From Streptomyces sp. LHD-70 (GTDB taxonomy: Bacteria > Actinomycetota > Actinomycetes > Streptomycetales > Streptomycetaceae): a DNA stretch of 64,000 bases. The stretch covers positions 1-64,000 of the forward strand of contig NZ_JAVIFW010000007.1 of assembly GCF_031157275.1 (NCBI RefSeq). Direction: 5' to 3'. A program made the position numbers and the translations under genes. This document shows positions 59,623 through 64,000 of this stretch, piece by piece. Position 1 is the stretch's first letter; each line of letters starts with the position of its first letter. The notes beneath the pieces were generated by a model that was given only the letters and a program-made list of their open reading frames with translations, searched no databases and had not been told where the DNA came from.

Positions 59623-59640
59623 TAAGGAAAGAAGCGTTCC

Positions 59641-60444
59641 GTGCAGTTCCGCCAACAGGCCCTGTCCAAGCTGCAGTCGCCCGAGGAACTCGACGTACCG
59701 GTGCGCTACGCCCGCCCGCAGGGCCTGCTCGTCCTCGCCGTCACCCTCGTCGTCATGGCCGCCGCGAGCGTCTGGGCCGTCACCGGCTCGGTCACCTCGA
59801 CACTCCGGGCACCCGGAATCCTCACGTACGGACAGGGCAGTTACGTCCTGCAGAGCCCCGTCACCGGTCAGGTGACCCGCGTCCTCGCCGAGGAGGGCGA
59901 CCGCCTCGCCGCGGGCGACCCCGTGCTCAACGTCCGTACGCAGCAGGGCGACAAGGTCGTGCGCGCGATCGCCGCCGGCCGCGTCAGCGCGCTCGTCGCC
60001 CGGATCGGCACCGTCGTCACGACCGGCGCCGACGTCGCGACCCTGGAACGCGTGGCCAGGACCGGCGACCCGCTCGTCGCCATGCTCTACGTACCCGCCG
60101 ACAGCGCGGCCACCGTCCCCGTCGGCGCCGCCGTCGACCTCACCGTCCAGTCCGTGCCCACCGAGGAGTACGGGACGCTGCGCGGTCGCGTGAAGGCCAT
60201 CGGGCGCGCCACGCAGAGCCGACAGCGCATCACCGGCTTCCTCGGCGACAAGGAACTCGCCGGGCAGTTCACGCGGAGCGGGCCGCCCGTGGCCGTCCTC
60301 GTACAGCTGGAGAAGTCGGGCACCAAGTCCGGCCTCGCCTGGTCGGCCGCCGGCGGACCGCCGTTCGCGCTCGACTCCATGACCCCGGCCAACGGCGCCC
60401 TCCACCTCGCCGAGCAGCGCCCGATCGATTGGCTGCTTCCGTGA
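59641..60444 (+). CDS. HlyD-like secretion protein of the NHLM system
   Basis: A 267-residue membrane-fusion-type protein: a short cytoplasmic N-terminus (MQFRQQALSKLQSPEELDVP), one TM helix (GLLVLAVTLVVMAAASVWAV) and a lipoyl/barrel-sandwich domain (QSPVTGQVTRVLAEEGDRLA, with VARIGTVVTTGADVATLE) followed by a beta-barrel. It lacks the long coiled coil of Gram-negative HlyD. Actinobacterial NHLM loci carry this form, thought to guide peptide through or past the ABC exporter. The GTG start has AAGGAAAG upstream, and the stop overlaps the next start as GTGA. Confidence 0.88.
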   Translation: MQFRQQALSKLQSPEELDVPVRYARPQGLLVLAVTLVVMAAASVWAVTGSVTSTLRAPGILTYGQGSYVLQSPVTGQVTRVLAEEGDRLAAGDPVLNVRTQQGDKVVRAIAAGRVSALVARIGTVVTTGADVATLERVARTGDPLVAMLYVPADSAATVPVGAAVDLTVQSVPTEEYGTLRGRVKAIGRATQSRQRITGFLGDKELAGQFTRSGPPVAVLVQLEKSGTKSGLAWSAAGGPPFALDSMTPANGALHLAEQRPIDWLLP

Positions 60445-62726
60445 CCGCACCGCACCCCTCCCCGGCTCACCAGCAGCAACTGCCGCCCCCCGGCGGCCGG
60501 CGCAGGCACCGCCCGGAGCCCCAGCGGCGCGGCGGGCGCCGTGCGGCACCGCGCCCGGCGTCGAAGGGCAGGCGGCCGAAGTCGGTCCGTACGCCCACGA
60601 TCCTGCAGATGGAGGCCGTGGAGTGCGGCGCCGCCGCCCTCGCGATGGTCCTCGCCCACCACGGGCGGCACGTCCCGCTGGAGGAGCTGCGCATCGCGTG
60701 CGGCGTCTCGCGCGACGGCTCGCGCGCCAGCAACGTCCTGAAGGCGGCCCGCAGTTACGGCCTCACGGCCAAGGGCATGCAGATGGAGCCCGCCGCGCTC
60801 GCCGAGGTCAAGGCGCCCGCGATCCTGTTCTGGGAGTTCAACCACTACGTCGTGTACGACGGCATGGGGCGCCGCTTCGGCCGCCGGGGCGTGTACATCA
60901 ACGACCCGGACAAGGGCCGCCGGTTCATACCCGAGGAGGACTTCGACACCAGCTTCACCGGTGTCGTCCTGGTCCTCGAACCGGGCGAGGACTTCCGTCC
61001 GGGCGGGCGCAGGCCCGGCGTCATGAAGGCCATGCCGGCCCGCCTCCGCGGCACCACGGGCACGATGGTCGCCGCGCTCCTGGCCAGCCTGCTGCTGGTG
61101 GCGGTCGGCGCGGCGCTGCCCGCGCTCAGCCGGACGTACATCGACCTGTTCCTGATCGAGCATCAGACCTCGTTGCTCGGCGCCCTGTTCGCGTCGATGG
61201 GCGCGATGGTGGCGCTCACCGTGGTCCTGACCTGGCTGCAGCAGGCCAACCTGCTGCGCGGCCGGATCATCTCCTCCACGCTCGGCAGCGCCCGGTTCCT
61301 GCGCCATCTGCTCCGCCTGCCCGTCACGTTCTACGCCCAGCGCAGCCCCGCCGACCTCGTGCAGCGCCTGGCGTCCAACGACGCGGTCGCCGAGACCCTG
61401 GCCCGCGACCTGACGGCCACCGCGGTCGACGGCATCGTCGTCCTGCTCTACGCGGCCCTGCTGTGGACGTACGATCCGCAGCTCACCCTCGTCGGCCTCG
61501 GCATCGCCCTCCTGAACGTCGTCGCGATGCGGATCGTCATCCGGCTGCGCGCCACCGGCACCCAGAAGCTCCGGGCCGACAGCGCCAAGCTCACCAACAC
61601 CTCGTACACCGGTCTGCAGTTGATCGAGACGATGAAGGCCACCGGCGGCGAGGACGGCTACTTCCGGCGCTGGGCCGGGCAGCACGCCACCACCCTGGAG
61701 GAGCAGCAGAAGCTCGGTGTGCCCAGCGCGTGGCTCGGCATCGTCGCGCCGGCGCTCGCGACCCTGAACAGCGCGCTGATCCTGTGGATCGGCGGTCTGC
61801 GCGCGGTCGAGGGGCATCTGTCGATCGGCCTGCTCGTCGCGTTCCAGGCGCTCGTGACCCGCTTCACCGCGCCGATCACCCGCCTCAACGGCGTCGCGGG
61901 CCGCATCCAGGACTTCGCCGCCGACGTGGCCCGCCTCAAGGACGTGGAGAACTTCCCCGTCGACTCGCTCTACTCACGCCCCGAACCGGCCGCCAGCACA
62001 CGGCGGTTGAAGGGGCACGTCACCCTCGACGACATCACCTTCGGCTACAGCCCCCTCGACAAGCCGCTCCTGAGCGGCTTCTCGCTGACGGTGGGGCCGG
62101 GCCAGCAGGTCGCCCTGGTCGGCGGCTCGGGCAGCGGCAAGTCAACGGTCTCCCGCCTGATCTCGGGGCTCTACAGCCCGTGGGAGGGCACGATCCGCAT
62201 CGACGGGCAGCGCCTGGAGGACATCCCGCGCGGGGCGCTCTCCGCCTCCGTGTCCTTCGTCGACCAGGACGTCTTCCTCTTCGAGGGCACGGTCCGCGAC
62301 AACGTCGCGCTGTGGGACCCGTCGATCCCCGACGACGACGTGGTCGCCGCGCTCAAGGACGCCTGCCTGTACGAGATCGTGGCCCGCAGGCCCGGCGGCA
62401 TCCAGGGGCGGGTCGAGCAGGACGGGCGGAACTTCTCCGGCGGGCAGCGGCAGCGCCTGGAGATCGCGCGGGCCCTGGTGCGCCGCCCGAGCATCCTCGT
62501 CCTCGACGAGGTGACCAGCGCCCTGGACGCCGAGACCGAGCAGACCGTCATCGACAACCTGCGCCGCCGCGGCTGCGCCTGCGTCGTCATCGCCCACCGG
62601 CTGAGCACGGTGCGCGACAGCGACGAGATCGTCGTGCTCGACCACGGCCAGATCGTGGAGCGCGGCCGACACGAGGACCTCGTCGCCGCGGGCGGGGCCT
62701 ACGCCGACCTGGTCAAGGAGCACTGA
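60441..62726 (+). CDS. NHLM-type C39 peptidase/ABC exporter
   Basis: A 761-residue exporter with an N-terminal C39 peptidase that removes the precursor leader. The catalytic Cys is in QMEAVECGAAALAMVLAHHG, the His in FNHYVVYDG and the Asp in INDPDKG. A six-TM region follows (for example MVAALLASLLLVAVGAALPA), then the ABC ATPase: Walker A ALVGGSGSGKSTVSRLISGL, Q loop FVDQDVFLFEG, signature FSGGQRQRLEIARALV, Walker B ILVLDEVTSALDAETE and the switch His in VIAHRLSTV. The basic Pro/Arg N-terminus is atypical. The GTG at 60441 overlaps the HlyD gene; a TTG at 60429 is also open. Confidence 0.93.
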   Translation: MTAPHPSPAHQQQLPPPGGRRRHRPEPQRRGGRRAAPRPASKGRRPKSVRTPTILQMEAVECGAAALAMVLAHHGRHVPLEELRIACGVSRDGSRASNVLKAARSYGLTAKGMQMEPAALAEVKAPAILFWEFNHYVVYDGMGRRFGRRGVYINDPDKGRRFIPEEDFDTSFTGVVLVLEPGEDFRPGGRRPGVMKAMPARLRGTTGTMVAALLASLLLVAVGAALPALSRTYIDLFLIEHQTSLLGALFASMGAMVALTVVLTWLQQANLLRGRIISSTLGSARFLRHLLRLPVTFYAQRSPADLVQRLASNDAVAETLARDLTATAVDGIVVLLYAALLWTYDPQLTLVGLGIALLNVVAMRIVIRLRATGTQKLRADSAKLTNTSYTGLQLIETMKATGGEDGYFRRWAGQHATTLEEQQKLGVPSAWLGIVAPALATLNSALILWIGGLRAVEGHLSIGLLVAFQALVTRFTAPITRLNGVAGRIQDFAADVARLKDVENFPVDSLYSRPEPAASTRRLKGHVTLDDITFGYSPLDKPLLSGFSLTVGPGQQVALVGGSGSGKSTVSRLISGLYSPWEGTIRIDGQRLEDIPRGALSASVSFVDQDVFLFEGTVRDNVALWDPSIPDDDVVAALKDACLYEIVARRPGGIQGRVEQDGRNFSGGQRQRLEIARALVRRPSILVLDEVTSALDAETEQTVIDNLRRRGCACVVIAHRLSTVRDSDEIVVLDHGQIVERGRHEDLVAAGGAYADLVKEH

Positions 62727-62727
62727 G

Positions 62728-64000
62728 GTGACCTCCGTACCGGAACAGCACGCGTACGACGATTCCGTGGCCGCCGCGTTCGGCGCGCTCGGCACACCGG
62801 TCGACTGCACGGGCCTGCGCAGCGTGCACCTGGAGGGCCCGCAGGTGCTGTGGCTCGTGGTGTCGGGCGCCCTCGACCTGTTCGCCGTCGACGCGGTGCA
62901 GCAGGGCCACTGGCACTACCTCGGCCGTCTCGAACCGGGCACGCTGCTCCTCGGCCCGGTCGAGGGCCCGCAGCACACCCTGGTCGGCCGGCCCCTGGCG
63001 GGCTGCGAGCTCCGCCGGATCCCGCTGCGCGAGCTGTACCGCGCGGACTACGGCGACACCTGGACGTACGAGCAGCAGTTCCCCAGTCACTACGACACCC
63101 AGGACCAGGCGCTGAGCCTCCTGGAGCACGCCTTCGCGCTCGGCATCGGACGCGGCCACCGGGTCCTTTTCGAGGCACCGCTCGACGGCCGCAACATCGG
63201 GGACGACGTCGTCGCCGACGACGAGATCCTCTGGATGCCGGTCGTGCCGGGCAGCGTGCAGTACGGCGCGGCCTACAGCGGCGAAGCCGCCGGTGACCTG
63301 CTCGTCGACCCGGCGATGTGGCAGCGGATGGTCAACCAGCAGTGGCGGCTGCTCTCCGCGCTCGACCGCTGGATCGAACGTCTGGAGCGGGCCCACGAGG
63401 ACCGTACGGCGGCCGGGATCAAGGCGGGCGAGAACGTCCGCGAGCAGGCCGACCGCACGCTGATCGCCTCCATCGGCCGCTCGGGCAGGCGGGGTTCGTC
63501 CCGTCGTACGGAGTCGGCGGGCGGCCGGGACGCGACGTACGCGGCCTGTCGTCTGGTCGCCGAGGCGGCGGGCATCACGCTGGCCGACACGGTGGAGGGC
63601 GGCGCCGTCAGCGACCGGATCGACCCGGTGGAGCAGATCGCGGTGGCCTCCCGGATCCGTACGCGTGCCGTGCGGCTCGCCGGCCCCTGGTGGCGGGAGA
63701 ACGCGGGCCCGCTGGTGGGGCAGCGCGTGAGCGGTACTCCGGTCGCCCTGCTGTGGCGGCGCGGCGGCTACGAGTCGGTGCACCCGACGTCGGGGCGGCG
63801 GACCCGGGTCGACAAGTCCAACGCGGACGAGTTCGAGCCGCGGGCCGTGATGTTCTACCGGCCGTTGCCGGACCGGCCGTTGACGCCGTGGCGGCTCGGC
63901 CTGTTCAGTCTGCGCGGCAGTGGCGTCGACGTACGCAACCTCGCGCTCGCCTCCCTGGTGACGGTCGTGGTCGGCGCGCTCGTGCCGATCGCCACGGGGC
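62728..64000 (+). CDS. second NHLM ABC transporter protein (partial)
   Basis: The gene runs off the window after 424 codons. The GTG start lies one base after the preceding stop with AAGGAG upstream. The N-terminal ~150 residues form a cupin/cNMP-like fold (VLWLVVSGALDLFAVDAV, LEPGTLLLGPVEGPQHTLVG), typical of the second NHLM ABC protein, which has no C39 domain. A long helical middle domain follows (WRLLSALDRWIERLERAHED), then the first TM (ALASLVTVVVGALVPIATG). The ATPase part should lie beyond the window. It probably forms a heteromeric exporter with the C39 protein. Confidence 0.85.
   Translation, partial: MTSVPEQHAYDDSVAAAFGALGTPVDCTGLRSVHLEGPQVLWLVVSGALDLFAVDAVQQGHWHYLGRLEPGTLLLGPVEGPQHTLVGRPLAGCELRRIPLRELYRADYGDTWTYEQQFPSHYDTQDQALSLLEHAFALGIGRGHRVLFEAPLDGRNIGDDVVADDEILWMPVVPGSVQYGAAYSGEAAGDLLVDPAMWQRMVNQQWRLLSALDRWIERLERAHEDRTAAGIKAGENVREQADRTLIASIGRSGRRGSSRRTESAGGRDATYAACRLVAEAAGITLADTVEGGAVSDRIDPVEQIAVASRIRTRAVRLAGPWWRENAGPLVGQRVSGTPVALLWRRGGYESVHPTSGRRTRVDKSNADEFEPRAVMFYRPLPDRPLTPWRLGLFSLRGSGVDVRNLALASLVTVVVGALVPIATG

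Overview
This window looks like a chromosomal segment of a Streptomyces. The GC content is very high with strong third-position GC bias, GTG starts are common, and stop/start overlaps (ATGA, GTGA) are frequent. Streptomyces marker families are present: a conservon signalling operon, DUF6397 and DUF6479 proteins, and a helicase/SWIM pair. No rRNA, tRNA, insertion sequence, integrase or CRISPR array was recognised. All calls come from reading the sequence and remembered family motifs; no database search was run.

Layout. 1-2.7 kb: acyl-CoA thioesterase, TPR protein, DUF6397 protein. 2.9-9.1 kb (minus strand): a conservon (MHYT membrane protein, CvnA kinase-like sensor, CvnB Roadblock, CvnC DUF742, CvnD GTPase), then a second Roadblock gene cut off by a plus-strand F420/PPOX gene. 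The CvnA frame is broken by one extra base just before its ATP-binding domain. 9.3-15.9 kb: methyltransferase, several uncharacterised genes including a 1220-residue helical-repeat protein, and a second small gene with a one-base frameshift. 16.3-22 kb: a membrane fatty-acid desaturase and a SNF2-helicase/SWIM pair. 22.5-30.5 kb: a three-gene unit (xylulokinase, 7-TM protein, FAD monooxygenase), an acetamidase, a secreted amidase and a Rieske/FAD oxidoreductase. 30.6-37.5 kb: DUF6479 protein, a GAF regulator with aldehyde dehydrogenase, a 658-residue unknown and a class E sortase.

37.7-43.4 kb is a six-gene minus-strand operon: a cucumopine-synthase-like cyclophilin-fold protein, a DAO-type FAD amine oxidase, a NodU/TobZ carbamoyltransferase, a nucleoside/guanine-type deaminase, an SRPBCC protein and a histidine phosphatase. 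I do not recognise this combination from any described pathway; it is the best candidate here for an undescribed small-molecule pathway. 43.6-51.7 kb: a rhodanese gene behind a CsoR/CstR-like operator, a FadR-type GntR regulator beside a D-lactate/glycolate-type dehydrogenase with matching operator-like palindromes, an alginate-lyase-fold protein, a serine hydrolase and a DHFR-family reductase. 51.8-58.7 kb: a glutarate-type catabolic unit (GcdH, CaiB-type CoA-transferase, an AidB-like acyl-CoA dehydrogenase, an MHS-family transporter, LysR).

59.3 kb to the end: an NHLM-type peptide export system. It comprises a 75-residue precursor with an LDNVAAG leader end and a cysteine-free Gly/Val/Thr repeat core, an HlyD-like protein, a C39-peptidase ABC exporter and a second NHLM ABC protein that runs off the window. 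No modification enzyme is visible in the window. The window is also rich in short tandem repeats and dispersed palindromic elements, several of which run into coding sequence.
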